Origin: an uncultured Pelagibacteraceae bacterium
GTDB lineage: Bacteria; Pseudomonadota; Alphaproteobacteria; Pelagibacterales; Pelagibacteraceae
DNA: 59,911 nucleotides
Reading direction: 5' to 3'
Assembly: GCA_902618695.1 (NCBI GenBank)
Contig: CACNCB010000008.1
Location: forward strand, 1 to 59,911
Below the pieces are notes generated by a model that was not told the origin of the DNA, ran no database searches, and saw only the letters and a list, made by a program, of their open reading frames with translations. A program made the translations under genes and the position numbers. Shown one piece after another: positions 15,382-24,028 of the stretch; position 1 is the stretch's first letter, and each line of letters begins with the position of its first letter.

Positions 15382-15992
15382 TTTAATCTTTCAATAGCTT
15401 GTAAAGGTTTATATTTTTTATTTTTCCAAATGTAGCTTGAAATAGCTAAAAAATTAGCATTATTCAATAATAGATTTTTATAATTAACAGCGTTAATTCC
15501 ACCAATTGCAACTGTTGGAGTTTTTGTAAATTTTTTAACTTGATGTAAAATCTTTAAAGAGGCTACATACTTAGTTTTTTTAGTTACAGATCTATTAAAT
15601 GCACCAAAGGCAATGTAATCAGCTTTAGCTTTAATTGCTTGTTTTGCCAAATTTATAGAATTATGACAAGTAATTCCTATAATTTTTTTTCCAAGTATTT
15701 TTTTTGCTATCTTAATATTCATATCTTTTTGACCTAAATGGCAACCATCTGCATCTAATTTTAAAGCAAGCAAAGGGTCATCATTAATTATAAATTTTAC
15801 TTTATTTTTTTTACAAATTTTTTTAATTTTTTTTCCAATTATCATTTTTTTTTTCTGAGAGTAACTTTTAAGTCTGAGCTGAAAAAAACTTACTTTTCCA
15901 GTTTTTAGAACTAACTTTAGATTGTTATAGAAAGAATTGGGTATTTTGTTAGGAGAAATAAGATAAATAAATTTTTTTTTATTTATTTTCAA
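15378..15992 (-). CDS. thiE: Thiamine-phosphate synthase
   Basis: The enzyme joins HMP pyrophosphate and the thiazole phosphate to form thiamine phosphate. Motifs: FQLRLKSYS (family QLRxK), FIINDDPLLALKLDADGCHLGQKDM, IGITCHNSINLAKQA, DYIAFGAFNRSVTKKTKY and VAIGGINAVNYK. It is a TIM-barrel protein of 204 residues. It overlaps the aldolase gene by 14 bases upstream and efp by 4 downstream, so it is embedded in a carbon-metabolism/translation operon and not in a thi cluster. thiD lies separately near 35 kb. No TPP riboswitch is seen next to either gene. Confidence 0.87.
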   Translation of the reverse strand: MKINKKKFIYLISPNKIPNSFYNNLKLVLKTGKVSFFQLRLKSYSQKKKMIIGKKIKKICKKNKVKFIINDDPLLALKLDADGCHLGQKDMNIKIAKKILGKKIIGITCHNSINLAKQAIKAKADYIAFGAFNRSVTKKTKYVASLKILHQVKKFTKTPTVAIGGINAVNYKNLLLNNANFLAISSYIWKNKKYKPLQAIERLK

Positions 15993-16989
15993 GTTCGGTA
16001 GACCATTTTCCTTGAGCAGCTAAGGTACACATTTTAGCTCTATGATTAAAAGTAGTTTGAGTTGCTTCTGCATTCTTAATATCATTAGACCAAACTTTTA
16101 GAGCACTTTGCTGGAGAGCTCTTCCATATGAATAGGTCATTATAAAATTTGTAGTATTATTTTTATTAATTAAATTTAAATTTTCTGTAGCTTCAATTTC
16201 AGATTGTCCTCCAGATAAAAAAGCTATTCCAGGAACTTCATCAGGTACAGAATTTTTAAGGCATTCTAAAGTTTTGATGGAAACTTCTTTACTAGAAATT
16301 TTATTTTTTGATAGGCTGCCAGACAAAATCATATTTGGTTTTAATATTATTCCAGAGAGATCAACTTTGTGAAGAATTAGTTCCTCAAAACACCTTTTAA
16401 TCACCTCTGATGTTTTATTTAAACAATCTTCAGCAGAATGGTTTCCATCCATCAATACCTCAGGTTCTACTATTGGAACCATCCCACTTTCTTGAGCTAA
16501 TGCAGAGTACCTAGCTAATGCATGAGCATTACTATTAATTGCTAATTCGCTAGGATATTTTTTACTAATGGAATATACACCTCGCCATTTTGTAAATCTT
16601 GCTCCAAGATCATAATATTTTTTTAATCTATCTCTAAGGCCATCTAATCCTTCTGTAATTTTCTCTTCAGGGGAATTTGCTAAATCTTTTGCACCAGTAT
16701 CGACTTTAATTCCAGGAACTGCACCTGAACTAGATATTAAATCAGGTATTGATTTTCCTGTGTTCGAAATTTGATTTATGGTTTCGTCGTAAAGAATAAC
16801 ACCTCCTATGCAATCCTTCATACCATCTGATGAAAAAAGAATTTCTCTGAAGGAAAGCCTATTTTCTGGAGTAGATTTGACATTTACTGCTTCAAGTCTT
16901 TTTGTCATAGTTCCATTACTTTCATCAGCTGCAAGTATACCTTTACCATTGGACATTATTTTAAGTGCAATTTTATTTAATTCAGACAT
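15979..16989 (-). CDS. fda: Class I fructose-bisphosphate aldolase
   Basis: A Schiff-base (metal-independent) aldolase. It begins MSELNKIALKIMSNGKGILAADESNGT and contains GGVILYDETI, RFTKWRGVYSI and VPIVEPEVLMDGNH. The Schiff-base lysine is in GIILKPNMILSG near residue 216, followed by FLSGGQSEIEATENLNLIN and a C-terminal region ending AAQGKWSTELENK. It resembles the eukaryote-like class I family found in Alphaproteobacteria. It cleaves or forms fructose 1,6-bisphosphate; in a SAR11-type cell the gluconeogenic direction is likely. It follows pgk by 1 base. Confidence 0.93.
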   Translation of the reverse strand: MSELNKIALKIMSNGKGILAADESNGTMTKRLEAVNVKSTPENRLSFREILFSSDGMKDCIGGVILYDETINQISNTGKSIPDLISSSGAVPGIKVDTGAKDLANSPEEKITEGLDGLRDRLKKYYDLGARFTKWRGVYSISKKYPSELAINSNAHALARYSALAQESGMVPIVEPEVLMDGNHSAEDCLNKTSEVIKRCFEELILHKVDLSGIILKPNMILSGSLSKNKISSKEVSIKTLECLKNSVPDEVPGIAFLSGGQSEIEATENLNLINKNNTTNFIMTYSYGRALQQSALKVWSNDIKNAEATQTTFNHRAKMCTLAAQGKWSTELENK

Positions 16990-16990
16990 T

Positions 16991-18169
16991 TTAATTTAAT
17001 GCGGTTATACCAGGAAGGTTTTTACCTTCAAGATATTCTAAAAAAGCTCCACCTGCAGTTGAAACAAAATTAAACTCATTAACAGCTTTTAAATTATTTA
17101 ATAAAGAAACTGTGTCCCCACCACCAACAACTGAAAAAATTTTGTTTGCTTTATTATTTTCAATTATTTTTTTTGCTATTTGAATACTTCCATAAGCAAA
17201 ATTTGGATTTTCAAAATATCCTGCGGGTCCATTCCAAAGTATAGTTTTACTATCATCAATAATATTTGTTATTTTTTCTATAGTTTTTGGACCAATATCT
17301 AATATCATTTCATCAGATAATATTTTACTCAACTCTTTCTTTTGAGGAGATCCATTTAAATCTTTAGATACTATCACATCCTCTGGATAGATTATTTTAC
17401 ATTTTTCTTTTTTTGAAAGAGAGATGATTTCTTCTACGACTTTATCACAATTTTTTTCTTTAATAGATTTGCCAACACTATTTCCAAAATATTCTATGAA
17501 ATTATTAGCCATACCCCCAACAATTATAATATTATCAAATTTAGGAATTAAATTTTTAATAACATTAATCTTGCTTGAAATTTTAGACCCACCAATAATA
17601 CAAGTAATCGGTCTGGTAATTTCAGAAGTTATCTTATTAAGTGCATTAACTTCTAAGTCTAGCTGCAACCCAGTAAACGAGGGTAAGAATTTTGGAATTT
17701 CACGAATTGAGGCATGAGCTCTATGCGAACAAGAAAAAGCTTCATTTACATATATATCTCCAAGACTCGAAAGATGCTCTGCAAACTTATTATCATTTTG
17801 CTCCTCTTCAGAATAAAATCTAATATTTTCTAAAATAAAAATATCCTCATTATATTCATTGAAGAAATCTTTACTTTTTATTTCTTTAATATTTTCAGTA
17901 ATAAGTTTTACTTTTTTTCTTAATTTATTTTGCAATTCTTCACAAATTGGTTTTAGGGAGAGCTCTTTAACAACCTTTCCTTTTGGTCTTCCAACATGAG
18001 ATAAAATTATAATTTTAGCTTTTTCTTTAATCAAAAAATTTAATGTAGGAAGAATTTTATCGATTCTTGTTGTGTCTGTTATCTTGTTTCTTTTCAAAGG
18101 GACATTCAAATCTAGTCTTAATAATATTTTTTTATTGTTTAGATTTTTTTCGTTTATAATGCTTCTCAT
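16991..18169 (-). CDS. pgk: Phosphoglycerate kinase
   Basis: A 392-residue, two-domain kinase that interconverts 1,3-bisphosphoglycerate and 3-phosphoglycerate with ADP/ATP. Visible motifs: KILLRLDLNVPLKRNKITDTTRI, IILSHVGRPKGK, ILENIRFYSEEE, YVNEAFSCSHRAHAS, CIIGGSKISSKI, ILWNGPAGYFE and the C-terminal FSVVGGGDTVSLL and FVSTAGGAFLEYLEGK. All catalytic segments are intact. Its start codon shares a base with the gap stop, so gap-pgk are translationally coupled. Confidence 0.96.
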   Translation of the reverse strand: MRSIINEKNLNNKKILLRLDLNVPLKRNKITDTTRIDKILPTLNFLIKEKAKIIILSHVGRPKGKVVKELSLKPICEELQNKLRKKVKLITENIKEIKSKDFFNEYNEDIFILENIRFYSEEEQNDNKFAEHLSSLGDIYVNEAFSCSHRAHASIREIPKFLPSFTGLQLDLEVNALNKITSEITRPITCIIGGSKISSKINVIKNLIPKFDNIIIVGGMANNFIEYFGNSVGKSIKEKNCDKVVEEIISLSKKEKCKIIYPEDVIVSKDLNGSPQKKELSKILSDEMILDIGPKTIEKITNIIDDSKTILWNGPAGYFENPNFAYGSIQIAKKIIENNKANKIFSVVGGGDTVSLLNNLKAVNEFNFVSTAGGAFLEYLEGKNLPGITALN

Positions 18170-19176
18170 TAAGAGATTTTATGCAAAGTTTCAGCGATAT
18201 CACACATTCTATTGGAAAAGCCCCACTCATTATCATACCAGGCTGATATTTTACCCATATTACTTCCAACTACATTTGTTAAAGAAGCATCTACTATTGC
18301 AGAAGCAGGATGATGATTAAAATCTATAGATACTAATTTTTCATGAGTAACTTCTAAGATGTTTTTTAATTTATTTTTTGATGATTGTTCAAAGGCATCA
18401 TTAATTTTTTTTATGTTAATATCTTTTTTTGTACAAAAAACTAATTCAACAAGAGAAACATTAGGAGTGGGCACCCTCATCGCAACACCTTCTAGTTTCC
18501 CTTTTAGGTTTGGTATTATTTCTCCTATTGCTTTCGAAGCTCCTGTTGAGGTAGGAACAATTGATTGACTTGCAGATCTCGCTCTTCTGGGATCTTTGTG
18601 AGAGTTATCTAAAATTCTCTGATCGCTAGTAAATGCATGAATGGTAGTCATAAAACCTTTTTCAATTTCAAAATTTTGATCAAGAACACTTATTACTGGT
18701 GCTAGACAATTGGTTGTGCATGAAGCTGCAGATATTATTTTATCCTCTTTAGTAATTATATTTTCATTAACACCAAATACTATTGTTTTATCAGCATTTT
18801 TACATGGAGCAGAAACGATCACCTTTTTTGCACCATTTTCTATGTGAGCAAAAAGTTTTTCTTTCGAATTAAATTTTCCAGTGCATTCGAAAACATAATC
18901 AACATCATGTTTTTTCCAATTTATGTATTCAATTTTTGTTTCTTGAGAAAATGTAATTTTATTTTTATTAATCATTAAATGATTTTGATCATATTCTAAA
19001 TCAGCATTTAATTTTCCATGTATAGAATCATATTTGATTAATTTAGATGTAGTTTCTGAATTTGACCTGTTGTTTATATGATTAATTTTTAAATTTTTAT
19101 TTTTACTTTCGACAATCGATCTAACAACCATACGACCAATCCGTCCCATTCCATTAATTCCAATTTTAATTGTCAT
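18169..19176 (-). CDS. gap: Type I glyceraldehyde-3-phosphate dehydrogenase with NADP-type coenzyme residues
   Basis: A 335-residue GAPDH with the IGINGMGRIGRMVVRS Rossmann loop, catalytic Cys153 in SAASCTTNCLAP and His180 in TTIHAFTSD. The coenzyme pocket is unusual for an NAD enzyme. The Asp that binds the adenine ribose is Asn36 (INNRS in place of IND), followed by Arg37. The usual Leu-Pro pair before HKD is Asn191-Ser192, and the Ser parallels Ser188 of NADP-using chloroplast GAPDH. NADP(H) use in the biosynthetic direction is therefore inferred. It lies 1 base from tkt and overlaps pgk. Confidence 0.95.
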   Translation of the reverse strand: MTIKIGINGMGRIGRMVVRSIVESKNKNLKINHINNRSNSETTSKLIKYDSIHGKLNADLEYDQNHLMINKNKITFSQETKIEYINWKKHDVDYVFECTGKFNSKEKLFAHIENGAKKVIVSAPCKNADKTIVFGVNENIITKEDKIISAASCTTNCLAPVISVLDQNFEIEKGFMTTIHAFTSDQRILDNSHKDPRRARSASQSIVPTSTGASKAIGEIIPNLKGKLEGVAMRVPTPNVSLVELVFCTKKDINIKKINDAFEQSSKNKLKNILEVTHEKLVSIDFNHHPASAIVDASLTNVVGSNMGKISAWYDNEWGFSNRMCDIAETLHKIS

Positions 19177-19177
19177 T

Positions 19178-21136
19178 TTATTTATTTAATAATTTTTTAG
19201 TGATACTTTTAATGTTTGTACTCTCTAGTCCAAAATATTTATAAATATCTTTATAGGGTGCACTTTTTCCGAATTCATTAATTCCAAAAGCAATACCGTT
19301 ATTACCTACATATTTTTTCCAACAATCGCTTGATCCAGCTTCAATGGATATTTTAAATTTTGTTTCCTCTAAAATTTTATTTTTATAAGAGTTTGATTGT
19401 AATTCAAAAAGTTCCATGCAAGGCATTGATATCACTTTGGAATATATTTTATCTTTGGCTAATTTATGGCTAACCTCCAAAGCTAGATTAACTTCAGATC
19501 CACTAGCTAATATTGTTAGATTAATTTTTTTATTTGTTCTTAAAACCTCATAAGCACCTAATGAGCATAAGTTTTTATTTAAGTATGTTTTTCTTACTGG
19601 ATTTAAATTTTGCCTTGTTAAAGAAAGCACACTAGGTGTTTTTGAGCTTTTTAATGCATGTTCCCAACACTCGATAGTTTCAATTCTATCTGCAGGTCTG
19701 AATACATTTAGGTTAGGTATAGCACGTAAGCCCGAAAGTTGTTCTATAGGTTGATGGGTAGGGCCATCTTCTCCAAGCCCAATGGAGTCATGAGTCATTA
19801 CATAAATGACCCTTTTTTTCATTAAGGCAGACAATCTGATCGAAGGTTTGCAATAATCAGAAAATATTAAAAAAGTACCTCCATAAGGAATTAGATTACT
19901 GTGAAGTGCGATACCATTCATAACCCCACTCATTGCGTGTTCTCTCACTCCGTAGTGAATATAGTCACCAGTAAAATCTCCAGGTTTAATTATTTTATGG
20001 TTTTTAGTTTTTGTATTATTTGATCCCGCTAAATCAGCAGAGCCACCAATTAAATTATTTTTTTGTCTTGTTAATGCATTCAATGTCATTTCTGAACATT
20101 TTCTAGTAGCTAAACTTTTAGGCTCTTTTATTGCATTCTCTTTTTCTTTCTTAAGCACCGTAGTAAAGTTATTTTTTAAAGTTTGATTAAATTTAATTTT
20201 TTTTCTATTTAATGCTTTGTTCCATTTTTTTTCTAAAATTTCACCTCTTTGGCCAATTTTTCTCCATTCATTTAAAATTTTATTTGGAATATCAAAAGGT
20301 TTGGTTTTCCAATTTAAGGCTTTTCTTACAAGCTTTATTTCATCTACTCCCAATGGGCTTCCATGGGACGATGCTTTTCCTGATTTATTCGGTGAACCAT
20401 ATCCAATCTTTGTTTTACAAGAAATCACACTAGGTTTTTTAGCTTTCTGAACTTTTTTTAGTGCTTTAAAAATTTCTTTTTCATTATGACCGTTGATAGA
20501 AATATAATCCCAACCATATCCTTCAAATCTTTTTTTAAAATTATCTGAAACTGCAAGATTTGTTGGACCATCAATTGAAATTGAATTGTTATCAAATAGC
20601 ATAACTAAATTTTTAAGTTTTAAATGTCCTGCTAGACTCATCGCTTCATGACTTATTCCTTCCATTAAGCATCCATCTCCAGCTAAAACATAAGTTTTGT
20701 GATTAATTAAATCTTTACCTAATTTATTTTTTAAAATTTCTTCAGCTATTGCAAAACCAACTGCATTAGATATGCCTTGTCCAAGAGGACCTGTTGTAGT
20801 TTCAATACCTGTTTTCGGATGATATTCAGGATGACCAGCACAAATAGAATTAAGCTGCCTAAATTTTTTAATATTATTAATTGATATGCTTTTATATCCA
20901 GTTAGGTAAAGCAAAGAATATAAAAGCATAGAACCATGACCGGCAGACAAAACAAATCTATCTCTATTTAACCAATCTGGATTCTTTGGATTAAATCTTA
21001 AAAATTTTTTGAATAACACTGTTGCAACATCTGCCATACCCATTGGCATTCCTGGGTGACCTGAATTTGCTTTTTGAACAGCATCAATTGATAAAAATCT
21101 GATGCAATTAGCTAAATCATTGTGTAGTTTGCTCAA
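19178..21136 (-). CDS. tkt: Transketolase
   Basis: A 652-residue thiamine-diphosphate enzyme of the non-oxidative pentose phosphate pathway. Motifs: IDAVQKANSGHPGMPMGMADVA, LSAGHGSMLLYSLLYLTGY, TGPLGQGISNAVGFA, the ThDP fold AGDGCLMEGISHEAMSLAGHL with DNNSISIDG, KASSHGSPLG, YGVREHAMSGVMNGIALH and MTHDSIGLGEDGPTHQPIEQL. It is the first gene of the minus-strand run tkt-gap-pgk-fda-thiE-efp-suhB and is divergent from the ZauP-like gene across 53 bases, where promoters for both must lie. ThDP dependence ties it to thiE and thiD. Confidence 0.96.
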   Translation of the reverse strand: MSKLHNDLANCIRFLSIDAVQKANSGHPGMPMGMADVATVLFKKFLRFNPKNPDWLNRDRFVLSAGHGSMLLYSLLYLTGYKSISINNIKKFRQLNSICAGHPEYHPKTGIETTTGPLGQGISNAVGFAIAEEILKNKLGKDLINHKTYVLAGDGCLMEGISHEAMSLAGHLKLKNLVMLFDNNSISIDGPTNLAVSDNFKKRFEGYGWDYISINGHNEKEIFKALKKVQKAKKPSVISCKTKIGYGSPNKSGKASSHGSPLGVDEIKLVRKALNWKTKPFDIPNKILNEWRKIGQRGEILEKKWNKALNRKKIKFNQTLKNNFTTVLKKEKENAIKEPKSLATRKCSEMTLNALTRQKNNLIGGSADLAGSNNTKTKNHKIIKPGDFTGDYIHYGVREHAMSGVMNGIALHSNLIPYGGTFLIFSDYCKPSIRLSALMKKRVIYVMTHDSIGLGEDGPTHQPIEQLSGLRAIPNLNVFRPADRIETIECWEHALKSSKTPSVLSLTRQNLNPVRKTYLNKNLCSLGAYEVLRTNKKINLTILASGSEVNLALEVSHKLAKDKIYSKVISMPCMELFELQSNSYKNKILEETKFKISIEAGSSDCWKKYVGNNGIAFGINEFGKSAPYKDIYKYFGLESTNIKSITKKLLNK

Positions 21137-21189
21137 AATTATCCTGACTAGACTAAGAAGAATCTATTTAATAATATAAACATATATAT

Positions 21190-21513
21190 ATGAATTCTAT
21201 AAACGAAAAAGAAAAAAAATTAAATATTGCATTAAAGGAATTAAAAAATTTGGATCTAACAAATCCTGAATTACAAAAAAATATTGAAAATTTAAGCACA
21301 AAACAAAATCAATTAGAAATTGAAAAAATACAGATTGAAGAAAAATATAAAACGTTACTCGAGGAACATGAAAATCTATCAAAAAAACTTGAGGATTTAA
21401 AAAACAAAGAAAAGTTGGAAGAAAGAAAACAAATTGAATTTTCTGAAAAAATTGACGAACTTAATCAAGAAACTGACACACTATTGGATGAAATAGATAA
21501 ATGGCAAATGTAA
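21190..21513 (+). CDS. Coiled-coil protein upstream of ZapA (ZauP-like)
   Basis: A 107-residue protein that is almost entirely a predicted coiled coil: heptad-like Leu/Ile spacing with Glu/Lys/Gln elsewhere, no cysteine and no membrane segment. It overlaps zapA by 13 bases in another frame, indicating tight co-expression. In Caulobacter a coiled-coil protein encoded just upstream of zapA (ZauP) pairs with ZapA to focus the Z-ring. Position, size and composition suggest the same role here, but sequence similarity in coiled coils is weak evidence. Confidence 0.65.
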   Translation: MNSINEKEKKLNIALKELKNLDLTNPELQKNIENLSTKQNQLEIEKIQIEEKYKTLLEEHENLSKKLEDLKNKEKLEERKQIEFSEKIDELNQETDTLLDEIDKWQM

Positions 21514-21947
21514 GTATAAAATTTAACAATAAAGAGTTTCTGCTCGCTTGTGAAGATGGACAAGAGGAGCACTTAGAAGAATTGTTAATTCAGATTAATA
21601 AAAAGTTTAATAATTTAAAAAATGATTTGGGAAATCTAGGTGAAAATAAATTATTATTAATTACAGCTGTAAAAATAATGGATGAATATTACGAAACTAA
21701 GAAAAAAGTAGATCAAAAAAAAGAAGAATTAAATGATCTCTCAAAAAAATTTAAAGAACTAAAATCTCTAATTTACGATTATAGGGACACAAAAGAAACT
21801 GAAATTGAAAAACTAAATCTTGATCATGAAAATTTAAAACAAGAAATTGACGATAATCAAAAAAAATACGAAAATTTAATTGATGAAGCTGCTGATCAAA
21901 TATCAAATTTTGTGAAAAAAGCAAAATTAGAAAACATTTCAAAGTAG
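21501..21947 (+). CDS. zapA: Cell division protein ZapA with extended C-terminal coiled coil
   Basis: The N-terminal ZapA head is recognisable: MANVSIKFNNKEFLLACEDGQEEHLEELLIQINKKF, followed by LGENKLLLITAVKIMDEYYETK. ZapA binds and bundles FtsZ filaments. At 148 residues it is longer than E. coli ZapA (about 109); the extra length is a second Lys/Glu-rich coiled-coil stretch (about residues 65-148). In many Proteobacteria 6S RNA lies between zapA and the folate cyclo-ligase gene. Here only 4 bases separate them, so there is no room for it. Confidence 0.85.
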   Translation: MANVSIKFNNKEFLLACEDGQEEHLEELLIQINKKFNNLKNDLGNLGENKLLLITAVKIMDEYYETKKKVDQKKEELNDLSKKFKELKSLIYDYRDTKETEIEKLNLDHENLKQEIDDNQKKYENLIDEAADQISNFVKKAKLENISK

Positions 21948-21951
21948 GTCT

Positions 21952-22497
21952 GTGAGTAAATCTAAGCTAAGAAGTAAAATTTTAATTTTAAGAAAAAAAA
22001 ATTTGAATAAAAAACTTAGTCTCAATCCTGATAGAATTTATCGATTTTTAAAAAAAAATAAAATTAATTTCAAAAATGTAGGAGGGTATTACCCTTGTAA
22101 TTATGAGATTGATGACTTGAATATGCTTTATTTTTTAAGAAACAAAAAGGTAAATATTTCCTTACCAATAATTAGAGAAAATAACCAAATGGATTTTTTT
22201 GAATGGACAAATAAAGATCCTTTAAAAATTAATAAGTATGGAATTGCTGAGCCAACTTTACGAAAGAAAATTTACCCAGATATAATATTTGTTCCTTTAG
22301 TAGCTTATGATGATGATTTGAACAGACTAGGCTACGGTGGAGGATTTTATGATCGTTATTTAGAAAAAGTATCTAAAATTAAAAAAATATTTAAAATTGG
22401 ATTAGGATTTTCATACCAGGAGATAAAAAAAATACCTATCAACAAGTATGATAAGAAACTTGATTTAATTATAACAGAGAAAAAAATTATACAATGA
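21952..22497 (+). CDS. fthC: 5-formyltetrahydrofolate cyclo-ligase
   Basis: A 181-residue ATP-dependent enzyme that returns 5-formyl-THF to 5,10-methenyl-THF. The basic N-terminus MSKSKLRSKILILRKKNLNKK is typical, as are GGYYPCNYEIDD and IIFVPLVAYDDDLNRLGYGGGFYDRYL (the phosphate-binding RLGYGGGFYDR motif). It starts with GTG 4 bases after zapA, the classic zapA-ygfA neighbourhood. Its TGA overlaps the ATG of the next gene (ATGA). Confidence 0.9.
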   Translation: MSKSKLRSKILILRKKNLNKKLSLNPDRIYRFLKKNKINFKNVGGYYPCNYEIDDLNMLYFLRNKKVNISLPIIRENNQMDFFEWTNKDPLKINKYGIAEPTLRKKIYPDIIFVPLVAYDDDLNRLGYGGGFYDRYLEKVSKIKKIFKIGLGFSYQEIKKIPINKYDKKLDLIITEKKIIQ

Positions 22498-23297
22498 GAA
22501 TTTTATTTTTAGGAGATGTTGTTGGAATTTCAGGATGTTCTAAATTAACAAGTAATTTATTAAATGAAATTGATAAAAACAAAATCGATTTTGTAATAGT
22601 AAACGGTGAAAATGCAGCAGTTCAAGGTGTGGGGCTAACTAAAGAAATATGTAAGGATTTTTTTAATTGTGGAGTTGATGTCATCACAACCGGCAATCAT
22701 GTTTGGGATCAAAAAGAAATTATGGAATTTATTGATAAAGAAGAAAGATTATTAAGACCTAAAAATTTATTTGAACCTGCACCAGGAAAAGGTTTTCAGA
22801 CTTATAAAACAAAGAATGATATAAAAATTGGAGTTCTTAATTTGATGGGTAACGTTTTTATGAAAAAGTGTGAAGATGTTTTTGAAGCTTCTCAAAAATT
22901 TTTAAAAGAAAATGAAATGAAAAAGGATTTTGATTTACTTATAGTTGATTTCCATGGTGAAATTACTAGCGAAAAAAATGCTATAGGACATCTATTTGAT
23001 GGAAAGGCAACTCTCGTGGTTGGAACCCATACTCATATTCCAACAAATGATGCCAGAATACTTAATAATGGTACTGGATATCAAACGGATGCAGGTATGT
23101 GTGGGGATTATGATTCAGTGATTGGAATGAATAAAGAAAATTCTTTGAATAGATTTTTAAAAAAGAATTCAGTGAAACACTTTCCTGCTACTGGAGATGC
23201 TACATTGTGTGGTGTTATAGTAGATTGTGATATAAAAACAGGTTTAGCAATAGAAATCAAAAGCTATGTATACGGAGATCAACTAAAAAATATTTAA
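22494..23297 (+). CDS. YmdB-family metallophosphoesterase (TIGR00282 type)
   Basis: A 267-residue calcineurin-like phosphoesterase: MRILFLGDVVGISG (first metal-site Asp), FVIVNGENAAVQGVGLT, DVITTGNHVWDQKEI, LIVDFHGEITSEKNAIG and VVGTHTHIPTNDARIL. This is the YmdB family, reported in Firmicutes to hydrolyse 2',3'-cyclic nucleotides and to influence RNA turnover. Its role in Alphaproteobacteria is uncertain. It overlaps the cyclo-ligase stop by 4 bases and ends 5 bases before yebC. Confidence 0.87.
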   Translation: MRILFLGDVVGISGCSKLTSNLLNEIDKNKIDFVIVNGENAAVQGVGLTKEICKDFFNCGVDVITTGNHVWDQKEIMEFIDKEERLLRPKNLFEPAPGKGFQTYKTKNDIKIGVLNLMGNVFMKKCEDVFEASQKFLKENEMKKDFDLLIVDFHGEITSEKNAIGHLFDGKATLVVGTHTHIPTNDARILNNGTGYQTDAGMCGDYDSVIGMNKENSLNRFLKKNSVKHFPATGDATLCGVIVDCDIKTGLAIEIKSYVYGDQLKNI

Positions 23298-23302
23298 AGA
23301 TC

Positions 23303-24028
23303 ATGGCAGGACATTCACATTGGGCAGGAATAAAACACAAAAAAGGTAAGGCTGATAAGCAAAGATCAAAGATATTTTCAAAATTATCTAAAGAGATTAC
23401 TGTTGCGGCAAAACTTGGTGACAAAGATCCAGCAATGAACCCCAGACTAAGATCTGCAGTACAGGCTGCAAGATCTGCAAATATGCCTAAAGATAATATT
23501 GAAAGAGCAATAGATAAATCTTCTGCAGCTACAGGAGCAAATTTTGAAAATTTAAGATACGAGGGGTTTGGACCAGAAAAGATTGCTGTTATAGTTGAAA
23601 CTTTAACAGACAACAAAAATAGGACTGCATCAAATATTAGAACTATTTTTCAAAAAAGCGGTGGGAGCTTAGGAACTCAAGGTTCAGCATCCCACAATTT
23701 TCAACAATTGGGTATAATCAAAATTGATAAAAAAGAGATATCTGATGAAAAAATTTTAGATTTAGCGATAGAGTCAGGAGCTGATGAATGTTTATCTTAT
23801 GAGGATTGTCATGAGATCCAGTGTCAAATTAGCGAAATATATAATGTAAAAAAAAATCTTGAGAAAATAATTGTGAATTTTATTTCTACAGAAATTGAAT
23901 GGATCCCTTTAAATAGTGTTGAAGTAAAGAAAGATAATGAAGACAGTGTATTGGATTTTTTAGAAAGTCTTGAGGAAGATGACGATGTTCAGAACGTTTA
24001 TTCAAACGTTAATTTAGGTGGTATTTAA
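23303..24028 (+). CDS. yebC: YebC/PmpR family translation or transcription regulator
   Basis: The product begins MAGHSHWAGIKHKKGKADKQRSKIFSKLSKEI, the invariant YebC signature. AVQAARSANMPKDNIERAID, YEGFGPEKIAVIVETLTDNKNRT and GGSLGTQGSASHNF follow. The family was described as a DNA-binding regulator, and more recently as a ribosome-associated factor that relieves stalling. At 241 residues it is complete. yebC is normally followed by ruvC-ruvA-ruvB; here it is followed by a different RuvC-like gene that starts on the overlapping base of its stop. Confidence 0.95.
   Translation: MAGHSHWAGIKHKKGKADKQRSKIFSKLSKEITVAAKLGDKDPAMNPRLRSAVQAARSANMPKDNIERAIDKSSAATGANFENLRYEGFGPEKIAVIVETLTDNKNRTASNIRTIFQKSGGSLGTQGSASHNFQQLGIIKIDKKEISDEKILDLAIESGADECLSYEDCHEIQCQISEIYNVKKNLEKIIVNFISTEIEWIPLNSVEVKKDNEDSVLDFLESLEEDDDVQNVYSNVNLGGI

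Noticed and set aside
14821..15992. TPP riboswitch or other leader near thiE
   Set aside because: thiE overlaps its neighbours on both sides, so there is no untranslated leader, and no thi-box sequence was seen.
21940..21960. 6S RNA (ssrS) expected between zapA and the folate cyclo-ligase gene
   Set aside because: Only 4 bases separate the two coding regions, so a 6S RNA cannot be here; it must be elsewhere or embedded differently.
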